Assembly: GCF_034259205.1 (NCBI RefSeq)
Contig: NZ_CP139487.1
Span: 1,426,001-1,490,000 of the forward strand
Reading direction: 5' to 3'
DNA from: Peredibacter starrii
Lineage (GTDB): Bacteria; Bdellovibrionota; Bacteriovoracia; Bacteriovoracales; Bacteriovoracaceae
Length of the DNA stretch: 64,000 bases
Below the pieces are notes generated by a model. It had not been told where the DNA came from, did not search any database, and saw only the letters and a program-made list of their open reading frames with translations. The stretch's first letter is position 1, and each line of letters opens with the position of its first letter. Positions 1 to 9,839 of the stretch are shown here, in pieces. The translations under genes and the position numbers were made by a program.

Positions 1-2
1 CC

Positions 3-425
3 CTCTCAGCTGGAGCTGCTCCCATTGGTGCCACTCTCTTGAATAAAGAAGTAGGGAAGTCGATGCAAGAGGAAAATTACCCTTATTCCACTTACGGGTG
101 GCATCCTCTGAGTGTGGCCGCGGCGATCGCAAGTGTGCGCTTCTTTCAAAAGCATTGGGACGAATTACAGGTTAATATTCAATTCATGAATGAATACTTC
201 CAACAAAGATTCTCTCAGATGGAATTCAAAAAAACTCCAAAGATGAATATTATGGGCATGGCCATGCATCTGGATTTTGGGAAGTCAGATTATGGCGAGA
301 AAGTGACGGAAAGGGCCTTCAAGAAAGGTCTAATCCTTGCGGAAGGCACGACTCTGTTTCCGGCCCTTGATATCGATTTTGAGACTGCTAAGGCGGGGTT
401 GGATATACTGGAGAAGAGTTTGTAA
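3..425 (+). CDS. Class-III PLP aminotransferase, C-terminal part
   Basis: The reading frame enters from the left edge, so only the last 140 residues are present. The first residues, LSAGAAPIGATLL, match the strand just after the PLP-binding lysine in class-III aminotransferases (ornithine, acetylornithine and 4-aminobutyrate types); the lysine itself lies outside the window. The rest fits the small C-terminal domain, with the expected glycine-rich turn (KKGLILAEGTTLFPAL) and a final helix. The family transfers an amino group between an omega-amino donor and a 2-oxo acid in the cytoplasm. The substrate cannot be told from this fragment. The gene ends with TAA and no clear terminator follows at once. 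Confidence 0.8.
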   Translation, partial: LSAGAAPIGATLLNKEVGKSMQEENYPYSTYGWHPLSVAAAIASVRFFQKHWDELQVNIQFMNEYFQQRFSQMEFKKTPKMNIMGMAMHLDFGKSDYGEKVTERAFKKGLILAEGTTLFPALDIDFETAKAGLDILEKSL

Positions 426-559
426 TGATGAGTCCTACTTATTTCTTTCTAAAGCACTTCGAAACCGAAGGATTTACACCTGTTCGCTTCTCCTGCCACT
501 TGCTTGCTCAGAGATTGGGAAGTAGCCTGAGGGGCCAGCACCGATAACAAAAAGCTGGT

Positions 560-815
560 AAAGAGGTTGGGTGAAATCTCGGAAATCTAAATCACCGGGA
601 GATTTGGCGTGAAACTCTTTAAAAACAACGACTGTCTGCTAGTTCAGTAAAGATCAGAAATAGTATCAGTACTAACTTACTGGAGCCGCACGTGGGACTC
701 TCTACTGGAAAGTCTTTCGGACGTGGGTTCGATGACGAGGACGGGATGCCCGAGGCTGCGAGCGAAGATGGTAAGCTGGGGTCGGCGGTTCAATTCCGCC
801 CGTTGTTACCATTGG
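560..815 (+). ncRNA. Candidate structured RNA, family not recognised
   Basis: The GC-rich stretch can fold into several stems. Positions 683-693 (GAGCCGCACGT) pair with 721-730 (ACGTGGGTTC) with one bulge and one GU pair, closing a domain that contains a GACT/AGTC hairpin. Positions 784-800 form a perfect 5-bp stem with a seven-base UUCAAUU loop, just like a tRNA T-arm. It is followed by CGTTGTT and ACCA at 801-811. A perfect partner AACAACG lies at 624-630. The pieces resemble a tRNA or tmRNA 3' end, but no D-arm, anticodon arm, G3-U70 pair or good tag frame was found. Strand and ends are guesses. A chance fold cannot be excluded. Confidence 0.3.
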
Positions 816-924
816 AGCGAGTTCATCGAAGCGGTGGAGGCGCGGAGACATTCCCATCACTAAAAATTTCAGACGGTGCCCAAACTAATTGAAAACATTA
901 CTGCTTCTCACACACTCGTAAGGG

Positions 925-946
925 CGTGTGGCAGAAATGTGGCAAG
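925..946 (+). repeat. Left 22-bp direct repeat of a small cassette
   Basis: The sequence CGTGTGGCAGAAATGTGGCAAG recurs at 2621-2642 with one change (21 of 22 bases identical). Each copy contains TGTGGCA twice, eleven bases apart, as expected for paired recombinase or protein binding sites. The two copies bracket a 1.7-kb segment with a distinct gene content. An attachment-site role is an inference. Confidence 0.6.
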
Positions 947-996
947 AAAAGAAATCTTAAGTAAATTCACAATAATAAAATGTCGATAAATCTATA

Positions 997-1245
997 ATGC
1001 TAAGACGGATTATCCTTAAAATATTTAGGGTTTATATTATCGTTGATAAAAAGAGTGAGAGCTTCACCTTCGTTCACTATTTAGTAATAGTCGCCATTTC
1101 AGCAGTCGTTACAGCAAGTATAAAGAGGTTCGTTACTCAAGGTCATATTTTTGATAAAAGGCCTGCAAGCTATATTATTTACGATGTTGTGGAACCTCAA
1201 ATCTCACTGCCTATTCATGAGCAACTAAGACAATATGATGATTAG
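997..1245 (+). CDS. Possible small membrane protein
   Basis: This 82-residue frame has a basic N-terminus and one likely membrane helix around residues 27-46 (HYLVIVAISAVVTAS), followed by a polar tail. No ribosome binding site is visible in front of the ATG and the family is not recognised. It is the first frame inside the repeat-bounded cassette and points the same way as the two better supported genes behind it. The AT-rich base composition makes chance frames common here, so it is given as possible only. Confidence 0.3.
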   Translation: MLRRIILKIFRVYIIVDKKSESFTFVHYLVIVAISAVVTASIKRFVTQGHIFDKRPASYIIYDVVEPQISLPIHEQLRQYDD

Positions 1246-1346
1246 AGATCGTTTCTTAATTAAGAAATGGGTTTAGCACGATGCTACTTAAAGCCATGAA
1301 GACCATTTTCTGTAAAAGGCGACTTTAACTTTTTAAGTGATAGATA

Positions 1347-2213
1347 ATGAATCGACTTATAAAACAAATTGTTTACCTCTATCTTAGAGAAAATAGAAAG
1401 CGAAAAAAGCTTAACGAGGTTGGATGCTTTAGATCACTTCACACTGCTCTTCGTAAAAAGCCGGGTATTGTTGTTAAAGAATATCATGCAAAATCGTATG
1501 TAAAATTTTCGATTCAAGATACTAACTTTAAGAAAATAAAAAAATATGGCAAATGCGAGCTGTCTGACCTTGTTATCATATCTTTTTCATCTAAAAAGCA
1601 GCATCCAGTTAAGATAACATTTCTTCAAGCTAAAATTACCAAAAATAGTATCTCCCATGCGAAAAGGTATAAACACAAGTACTCTGTAGATCATACGCAA
1701 TGGGATCTTTTACATAATCGTCCTTCTGTGAAGCCGACAGGACAAATTAAAAATAAAGTTCCATCAACAATACTTTCTAATGCTGTTTATCCATCTATTG
1801 GTTCATATGGTTTTTTTATTCCAGAAAGTAATGGGAAAGATGCTGGATTCAGTTTTTTCAGTTCAGCCATATTAAGACCCGTGAAAGCGATTTGTGGAAA
1901 AGCGGGTCAGGTCACTGTACAGATGGGTAAAAACAGAAAAACAAATCCAGATGAAACAAACTATTGTTGTTGTTTATCCATTTTTTTAGAAAATTTATTT
2001 TTGGGAAGGATCGGTAGCCCTATACGTACACAAGCTGAGAATGAGCTTGTGGGTGGTCTAATAAAATCAATACTAGATGAAAATGTTTCTACTGAAGAAG
2101 AGACAATATTAAATTCTCTGAGAGAGCAATTAGATTTGGATCAAAAAGAAATTCAAAAAATAAATATGCGTTTTGTTGTAATAGATACATCAAAAATTCG
2201 AACTGAAGCTTAA
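1347..2213 (+). CDS. Predicted PD-(D/E)xK-type nuclease of unknown family
   Basis: The 288-residue product has a stretch at residues 67-97 that matches a restriction-endonuclease-like core: E71, then SD74 followed by a hydrophobic strand (LVIISF), then a strand ending in FLQAK with Q94 and K96. That is the D...(E/Q)xK arrangement of the PD-(D/E)xK fold. The rest is basic at the N-terminus and has a Cys-rich spot (CCCL, around 211-214) and a long acidic helix near the C-terminus. No methylase or helicase is next to it; the only close partner is the FTGPGGG-repeat gene, 31 bases downstream in the same direction. It could cut DNA or RNA, or be a degenerate nuclease fold. Function is inferred from the motif alone. 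No strong ribosome binding site was seen. Confidence 0.6.
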   Translation: MNRLIKQIVYLYLRENRKRKKLNEVGCFRSLHTALRKKPGIVVKEYHAKSYVKFSIQDTNFKKIKKYGKCELSDLVIISFSSKKQHPVKITFLQAKITKNSISHAKRYKHKYSVDHTQWDLLHNRPSVKPTGQIKNKVPSTILSNAVYPSIGSYGFFIPESNGKDAGFSFFSSAILRPVKAICGKAGQVTVQMGKNRKTNPDETNYCCCLSIFLENLFLGRIGSPIRTQAENELVGGLIKSILDENVSTEEETILNSLREQLDLDQKEIQKINMRFVVIDTSKIRTEA

Positions 2214-2244
2214 GTAGTTGTTTAATTACAAGAGGAGATAATTT

Positions 2245-2577
2245 ATGTGGCCTAGAGATCAATTTACTGGTCCAGGTGGTGGAAGATTCACTGGTCCAGG
2301 CGGAGGATTATTCACAGGACCAGGTGGTGGAAGATTCACTGGTCCAGGCGGAGGATTATTCACAGGACCAGGTGGTGGATTATTCACGGGCCCAGGTGGT
2401 GGATTATTCACTGGCCCAGGCGGAGGTTTATTCACTGGTCCAGGTGGAGGATTATTCACTGGTTCATGTTCAAATCCATACAAAAGCAACATCCCACCTT
2501 GGGATGTTTTCATTGAAGAACTTGAAAAAAGAGGAAATAAAAGAGTTGCTGATTTATTGAGGGAACATATTAAGTAG
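2245..2577 (+). CDS. FTGPGGG octapeptide-repeat protein
   Basis: This 110-residue protein begins MWPRDQ, runs through eight near-identical octapeptides FTGPGGG(R/L) plus a ninth broken unit, and ends in a 36-residue tail that should form an amphipathic helix (PPWDVFIEELEKRG...LLREHIK). A strong GAGGAG ribosome binding site lies eight bases before the ATG. The repeat region is coded by 24-bp units. The regular Gly-Pro-Gly-Gly-Gly turns with an aromatic residue every eight positions suggest a stacked beta-turn or solenoid-like rod, or a flexible multivalent scaffold. Its place just behind the predicted nuclease suggests the two act together. No biochemical role is known to me. Confidence 0.75.
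   Translation: MWPRDQFTGPGGGRFTGPGGGLFTGPGGGRFTGPGGGLFTGPGGGLFTGPGGGLFTGPGGGLFTGPGGGLFTGSCSNPYKSNIPPWDVFIEELEKRGNKRVADLLREHIK
2263..2454 (+). repeat. 24-bp coding tandem repeat, eight units
   Basis: Eight in-frame 24-bp units encode FTGPGGGR or FTGPGGGL. The units differ mainly at third codon positions, so the protein repeat is held while the DNA has begun to drift. Such an array can expand or shrink by slippage in steps of eight residues without breaking the frame. Confidence 0.95.
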
Positions 2578-2620
2578 AAAATCATTCTTAGAGGAAGTGC
2601 TTATTCTACGGTTTCCGAAA

Positions 2621-2642
2621 CGTGTGGCAAAAATGTGGCAAG
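2621..2642 (+). repeat. Right 22-bp direct repeat of the cassette
   Basis: This is the partner of 925-946. It is also embedded in a short inverted repeat, because CGTGTG at its start pairs with CACACG at 2644-2649. The left copy instead has a looser CACAC match on its other side. This asymmetry would fit recombination between two attachment sites. Confidence 0.6.
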
Positions 2643-2676
2643 TCACACGTAAATGGCCCTTCTTAAAACTATGGTT

Positions 2677-2721
2677 CCAGCACACTTTTCCTGAATCGGT
2701 ACTTACGTAAAAGTGTGCTGG
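2677..2721. terminator. 13-bp hairpin between convergent genes
   Basis: CCAGCACACTTTT at 2677-2689 is the exact reverse complement of 2709-2721, with a 19-base loop. A T-rich run (atcttttctt) follows on the plus strand. It sits between the repeat-protein gene and the end of tgt, so it may end transcription from both sides. The loop is longer than usual for an intrinsic terminator. Confidence 0.6.
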
Positions 2722-2804
2722 ATCTTTTCTTAACAAATATCCCTGATTATGAAAATGAGATCGATCTTGAAAGAATTTTTAAAGAAAGAAATGTGTTGAT
2801 ACTA

Positions 2805-5629
<2,825 letters not shown>

Positions 5630-5791
5630 GAGAACATCATGACTTAAGAATCTCGAGTAGGCTATCGACTTCAAAGGACCAAACTTCAATATCTTATGAC
5701 TAGATAAAATCACCTCCATCAAACAAACCACCGGCATTTAAATAAGAAAGCTTAAGTAAATATGTATGTGCTAGATACCGATAAGACTTAG

Positions 5792-5986
5792 ATGAATTTC
5801 ATCAAATCATGTTTTCATTCTTTAAGAAGCCGTTTCAAAGAAAAGGGCTTCCGATATCTTATAGACATATTTTATCTTCTGATTTTCACTGAAATCTTTC
5901 CCTATATATTAGTAACTTTCCTTATTCTCATTAAATTTCGAAGTGCAATTTGGGCCAAGATAATAAATGAGATATCTGGAGGCTAA
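5792..5986 (+). CDS. Possible small membrane protein
   Basis: A 64-residue frame with a basic first third and one strongly hydrophobic segment (LIDIFYLLIFTEIFPYILVTFLILI, residues about 23-47). No clear ribosome binding site precedes the ATG. It lies 40 bases before a second small membrane protein in the same direction, which gives slight support. The family is not recognised. Confidence 0.35.
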   Translation: MNFIKSCFHSLRSRFKEKGFRYLIDIFYLLIFTEIFPYILVTFLILIKFRSAIWAKIINEISGG

Positions 5987-6026
5987 ATAGAAAGATCGCT
6001 TTATCCATTATCATAGAAGGAACTCC

Positions 6027-6320
6027 GTGAACGAAGATGATAAAAAAACTGGTTGGGAAAAATTTGATGAGTGGTTTTTGACTCGTACAATTTGGCCTAG
6101 ATATAGAAGACCATATAAAGACCTTCATGGTGTAAATCTTTTTATCCTGTGTCCGTTGGGTCTGTTCATGTTTCTTATGAGTGAGCTTTACTTTGGGGGG
6201 ATTCGTTTCCAAGATGTCTCGTTAAAAACGATTTATCTTTTATCCATTTTTACTTGGATATTTATCGCATGGCTTTTATGTTGGAGTATTAAAAAATTGT
6301 ATCTTCATCTAAAAAGATAA
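6027..6320 (+). CDS. Small two-helix membrane protein
   Basis: This 97-residue frame starts with GTG behind a good AGAAGGA ribosome binding site. The N-terminal 40 residues are polar and rich in Trp, Arg and Lys (WEKFDEWFLTRTIWPRYRRPYKD). Two hydrophobic segments follow, at about 42-58 and 68-88, with a basic tail. It is most likely an inner-membrane protein with the N-terminal part in the cytoplasm. No family is recognised. It may be cotranscribed with the small frame at 5792. Confidence 0.6.
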   Translation: MNEDDKKTGWEKFDEWFLTRTIWPRYRRPYKDLHGVNLFILCPLGLFMFLMSELYFGGIRFQDVSLKTIYLLSIFTWIFIAWLLCWSIKKLYLHLKR

Positions 6321-6373
6321 TATGCTATCAGTTCAAATACGAAGCAGGAGTGTAAAAACTCCCGCCACCCGCA

Positions 6374-6886
6374 TTACTTGTTCTGTGCATTTATAACCGC
6401 ATCTAGAGAATACTTTCCTGCTCCTGTGAAGAAAAGCGTCGCAGACATTATCAAAAATAAGAATGCCAGCTCTGCTGATCCAGTTCCCCAGCCGCTGTTG
6501 CCTCCGCCAAGTGCGAACCATTGTGGTAATCCCAGGTACTCAACACCTGCACCAGCATTCGTATTGCTGATGGTAATACGAAAGAGGGGATCTCCAGCAA
6601 CTAAGTGAGTTCTAACTGCCATCACCATTGTGGCGACAACCCCAAAAGTTGATACGGGTGTAAGAAGTCCTACTGTAACTGCTAATCCGCCACCCACTTC
6701 TGCTAAAACGGCGAGAAACTGAAAGAGTGCTGGAACCGAATCTCCTAACCAACCTGTGGGATTGGCCAGCTTAGGTGTCCCGTGAAGAACCATGGCCAGT
6801 CCGGCCACGATTCTTAGAGTTAAAAGTCCAGTTGAAGTAAATGAGTCATGAGAACCAGATCTGAAGATTTTATTTGTGAGTTTCAT
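6374..6886 (-). CDS. DoxX family membrane protein
   Basis: The 170-residue product has four hydrophobic segments and the DoxX features near its first helix (LLTLRIVAGLAMVLHGTPKL) and second helix (LAVLAEVGGGLAVTVGLLTP). DoxX-type proteins are inner-membrane proteins linked to quinone or thiol redox chemistry; their exact reaction varies. The ATG at 6886 has an AAGGA ribosome binding site and overlaps the end of the upstream VOC gene by 17 bases, so it is the last gene of a minus-strand operon behind a divergent LysR regulator. Confidence 0.85.
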   Translation of the reverse strand: MKLTNKIFRSGSHDSFTSTGLLTLRIVAGLAMVLHGTPKLANPTGWLGDSVPALFQFLAVLAEVGGGLAVTVGLLTPVSTFGVVATMVMAVRTHLVAGDPLFRITISNTNAGAGVEYLGLPQWFALGGGNSGWGTGSAELAFLFLIMSATLFFTGAGKYSLDAVINAQNK

Positions 6887-7793
6887 ATGAAGTATCCTTG
6901 TAATTATGGTTATCAATAAAGACGTAAATTTTTGCGATCTTGCCGTTAGCGAAAAGAATGAAGTCTTCACCGGTATGAACGATCTTTCCTTTCGCATCAA
7001 CTAAGTTCCATTTCGCGCGAGTGGAGTCATGATGAGTTTCAACTTTTGTCACGACAAACTGATGCTGAGGAAACTTTTTGTGAAGCTCATCATACATATT
7101 TTTGAGATTCTTATGTCCCACTACAGTGAAGAACGGATCAATGAAATCGATATTGGAACTGTAAGCTAAATCAAAGAGCGTATCTCTCTTTGCCGAATCT
7201 AATTCATTAATGGCATCGAAGTGTTTGGTAATAATAATATCTTGTTTAACAAAGTTTGTTTCCACAGCTTTTCCTTTTGGTGATTCTCCTAATTCAAGTT
7301 CTAATCCCCATGGCGACATAAAATGGACCCATGTTTCTCCAGCCGTTTCCCCGAAGGTCATAACCATTGGTTCTCCAATAACTGTCAGACCTTTCTCACG
7401 AAGATACTTAACCGCCTCGTGAATGTTCTCAGTGTAGAAGGCGATATGATGCCCACCAAGATCTTCGTGATCAGGAGGAGTCTTTTTGCCTTTAGAGTTT
7501 TTATATTCAAAAAGCTCGATATTAGTTCCATCTCCACAAGTGATCATGCTCAACTCAATGGTCTTCGCTCTAGGCTTAACCTTCTGCTTCCGATCATTCG
7601 ACATACTGTGGTCCATATTAAATGGACCCATATGAGTTAAGGGTGCACAACCAAAAGTATCTATAAAGAACTTAGATGCTTCTGCGATGTTTGGGACTGT
7701 AATGCCCACGTGATCAATTTTCTTCATCGTGAGCGCCGGATCTTTTGAGTAGGCATGGGCACTTATCATCAGTAATAAAAATAAAAGTTTCAT
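6870..7793 (-). CDS. Secreted VOC (glyoxalase-like) protein fused to a SnoaL-like domain
   Basis: The product of 307 residues starts with a signal peptide (MKLLFLLLMISAHAYS). Residues about 22-175 are a vicinal-oxygen-chelate domain: KKIDHVGITVPNIAEASKFF, then GGHHIAFYTENIHEAVKYL, with the usual His and Glu metal-site positions (H in DHVGI, E in IELFEY, H in GHHIAF). Residues about 190-305 fit a SnoaL/NTF2-like cone (HFDAINELDSAKRDTLFDLAYSSNIDFIDP...). Both folds are common in small-molecule enzymes; fusion of the two with an export signal is less usual. The ATG at 7793 has an AAGGAGAG ribosome binding site. It follows the SDR pseudogene by ten bases. Confidence 0.8.
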   Translation of the reverse strand: MKLLFLLLMISAHAYSKDPALTMKKIDHVGITVPNIAEASKFFIDTFGCAPLTHMGPFNMDHSMSNDRKQKVKPRAKTIELSMITCGDGTNIELFEYKNSKGKKTPPDHEDLGGHHIAFYTENIHEAVKYLREKGLTVIGEPMVMTFGETAGETWVHFMSPWGLELELGESPKGKAVETNFVKQDIIITKHFDAINELDSAKRDTLFDLAYSSNIDFIDPFFTVVGHKNLKNMYDELHKKFPQHQFVVTKVETHHDSTRAKWNLVDAKGKIVHTGEDFILFANGKIAKIYVFIDNHNYKDTSYETHK

Positions 7794-7803
7794 ATTTCTC
7801 TCC

Positions 7804-8549
7804 TTAGACTTGAGCCTGGCCACCATCGACCGCGATTTCAGCACCATTGATGTAGCGACTATCATCTGAAGCTAAGAACAGAACTGTATTTGCAATTTCT
7901 TCTGGATCAGCAAGTCTTCCAGAAGGAACTGTCGCGATGAGAGCTTCTTTTAGATATGCGGCCTGGTCACTTGGAACTAGATCAAATAATCCAACGGTTG
8001 ATGTAGGGCCCGGACTGATTGCATTCACTCTGATATCCAACCCTTTGAGGTCAGTCGCAAAGCTTCTTGCAAATGATCTGATAGCGGCTTTGGTAGCAGC
8101 GTAAACACTGAATGCTGGATTCCCACGATTAGCTCACTTGAAGAAGTAAGAAGGACTGAGCTACCACGTGAAAGAAGTGGAATCGCTTTCTGTACAGTAA
8201 AGAGAGTTCCTTTTACGTTGATATCGAAGGTTTGGTCATAGTGCTCTTCTGTGATCTCTGGAAGGGCCTTGAATTCACCACCACCAGCATTCGCGATAAG
8301 AACATCGATGCGACCCTTAGTTGATTTCACAACTTCATAAAGATGATCGAGGTCTGAAAGCTTAGAGATGTCGCCTTTCACGGCCGTGACGTTTCTTTCA
8401 AGTAATGTGACTGCTTTATCAAGCTCCGACTGTCTTCTTCCTGTGATGAAGACATAAGCTCCTTCATCTACAAATTTCTTAGCGATGGCCAAACCAATTC
8501 CTGAAGTGGCGCCTGTAACTACTGCAATTTTTCCATTTAACTTACCCAT
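7804..8549 (-). pseudogene. SDR family oxidoreductase, frameshifted
   Basis: The N-terminal two thirds keep the SDR cofactor loop (VTGATSGIGLA) and the NAG motif (IANAGGG), up to VLLTSSS. The frame then slips. Near 8131-8137 one base is missing (or two are extra), because the other frame continues exactly as expected with ANRGNPAFSVYAATKAA, containing the YxxxK catalytic pair, and then IRVNAISPGP to a normal C-terminus. Without repair the catalytic Tyr and Lys are lost. The start ATG at 8549 has an AGGAGA ribosome binding site. It may be a real recent mutation or a sequencing error; both parts are otherwise intact. Confidence 0.85.
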
Positions 8550-8672
8550 AAAATATCTCCTGTAGAGGTTTGTTGTTTTCGTTAAATCAATAATAGAGGC
8601 TGCAGGCATATTTGATTAGTCTGGATAATCTGGATATACTGTCCATACATAGAAACAATAAGGATCTAAGTT

Positions 8673-9566
8673 ATGGATTTAAATAGTGTGAGTATGTTCG
8701 TGAGGGTGGTTCAGCTTGGGAGCTTCTCAAAGGCTGGAGTTGAATTAGGGGTACCGAAGTCCACAATCTCTAAAAAGATTGCTGAACTCGAAGTCCATTT
8801 GCAGACGACGCTTTTAAGGAGAACAACTCGCAGTCTTCAACTTACAGAGTCTGGAAGAACCTTCTTTGAGCAGGCCTCGAAGAGTTTATCGGAATTAAAG
8901 TCGGCTGAAGTCTATGCTCAAGAAGCGAATCTTGAACCAGCCGGCGTACTAAGAGTTACGGCCGTCGCGGATTTCGCGACCCAAGTTATTAGCCCCATCC
9001 TCGCAGGTTTTCTAAAGAAGTATCCCAAGATTAAATTGGAACTCGTACAGACAGATAAGGTCTTAGATCTTGTGAATGATAATATTGATGTGGCCGTGAG
9101 AATTGGAAAGCTCACGGATTCGAATCTCAAATCAAGAAAGCTCGGCAAGCATCGCTATCAGATGATGGCGAGTCCGGCTTATTTGAAGAGTTGCCCTCCA
9201 CTGAATTCGCCACAAGACTTGAAGAATCATACATGCCTAGTGTTTGCTCCAAGATCTGACTTCCGTGTTTGGAATTTGAAGACAGATAGATATAAGGCTT
9301 CCATCGATGTGAATGGTCAGTTTGTTTCTTCAAGTGCTTCCGCGGTGAGAATGCTTGCGATCGAAGGAGCAGGGATCGCTTTATTGCCGGTGCCGACTTG
9401 TGTATCAGAGCTTGAGTCAGGGAAGCTAAAGATCGTTTTACCTAGCTGGGAGTTAGAAGAGGCGAATGTGCACTTTGTGTATCAGAAACTTGAGTTTACC
9501 CCGCTAAAGGTGACCGCGTTTTTGGATTATGTGGGGGAGAGGATTAAGCCGATGTTGCAGTATTGA
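8673..9566 (+). CDS. LysR-type transcriptional regulator
   Basis: The 297-residue protein has the LysR helix-turn-helix in residues 1-60 (FVRVVQLGSFSKAGVELGVPKSTISKKIAELE) and a periplasmic-binding-like effector domain from about 90 on, of the type found in CrgA/DmlR-like regulators (SGVLRVTA-like start, LVNDNIDVAVRIGKL). It is transcribed divergently from the SDR-VOC-DoxX operon with a 123-bp gap. The usual arrangement is that such a regulator controls the divergent operon in answer to a small molecule. The inducer is unknown. Confidence 0.9.
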   Translation: MDLNSVSMFVRVVQLGSFSKAGVELGVPKSTISKKIAELEVHLQTTLLRRTTRSLQLTESGRTFFEQASKSLSELKSAEVYAQEANLEPAGVLRVTAVADFATQVISPILAGFLKKYPKIKLELVQTDKVLDLVNDNIDVAVRIGKLTDSNLKSRKLGKHRYQMMASPAYLKSCPPLNSPQDLKNHTCLVFAPRSDFRVWNLKTDRYKASIDVNGQFVSSSASAVRMLAIEGAGIALLPVPTCVSELESGKLKIVLPSWELEEANVHFVYQKLEFTPLKVTAFLDYVGERIKPMLQY

Positions 9567-9839
9567 GGAAGAGGAGGTGGTTGCAAATAGTATCAATACT
9601 AGCTTATCTGAGATTTATGGGGGGCCACTATTTCCATATGAGTAAGTTCCAAGTAACAAAAATTAAAATGGTTTACAAAGAATATGGTGAATATCAATTA
9701 TTTTCACGGACTTTGCTTCTAAAGTTTTGTTTCTTAACATAACGAAAATTCATAAGTCATCAAAGATCTTCAACGTTATTCGGGAGGGGTAACGTTGAGG
9801 AATGTTTACGCTCTATTATTCACATAGTAAGAAGATTTT
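9567..9839. other. Intergenic region with two palindromes
   Basis: The gap holds TAGTATCAATACTA at 9588-9601, a perfect 14-bp palindrome with a two-base centre. It is part of a 22-base match to 658-679. A second inverted repeat lies at 9770-9798. A 34-codon frame at 9638-9742 has no well placed ribosome binding site and is not called. Confidence 0.6.
9770..9798. promoter_or_regulatory. TCAACGTTA inverted repeat before a membrane-protein gene
   Basis: TCAACGTTA at 9770-9778 is mirrored exactly by TAACGTTGA at 9790-9798 around an 11-base centre, 41 bases before the gene at 9840. As RNA the stem can be extended by a GU and a GC pair. There is no T-run after it, so an operator or a leader hairpin fits better than a terminator. 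Confidence 0.45.

Larger units (their letters stand above)
426..996. other. Long non-coding stretch with GC-rich core
   Basis: No convincing protein gene is seen here. Two open frames exist, at 337-525 and 692-892, but neither has a ribosome binding site or a protein-like composition. The segment 681-850 is about 60% G+C by hand count (103 of 170), far above its AT-rich surroundings, which is typical of structured RNA in a low-GC genome. Several hairpins can be drawn. One pairs aaatctc near 572 with gagattt near 600. The right end, from 925, belongs to a direct repeat that recurs at 2621. Confidence 0.5.

Noticed and set aside
683-730. Group II intron domain V
   Set aside because: GAGCCG at the start is suggestive, but the GAAA-capped 34-base hairpin and the AGC triad partner are missing, and there is no reverse transcriptase gene nearby.
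624-811. A complete tRNA or tmRNA gene
   Set aside because: The T-arm, acceptor match and ACCA are perfect, but no D-arm or anticodon arm can be built, the G3-U70 pair of tmRNA is absent, and the tag-like frame near 624 ends in LVQ instead of an LAA-like end.
692-892. Open frame of 66 codons
   Set aside because: It has no ribosome binding site, lies in a GC-rich RNA-like stretch and its product looks random.
2259-2585. Minus-strand frame with a PPPGPVNN-type repeat
   Set aside because: It is the antisense image of the 24-bp tandem repeat. The plus-strand frame has the strong ribosome binding site and a complete start.
5931-6212. Minus-strand frame of 93 codons
   Set aside because: It lies antisense to the two-helix membrane protein at 6027, which has the better ribosome binding site and hydrophobic pattern.
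9638-9742. A 34-codon frame before the 9840 membrane protein
   Set aside because: No properly spaced ribosome binding site and no protein-like pattern.
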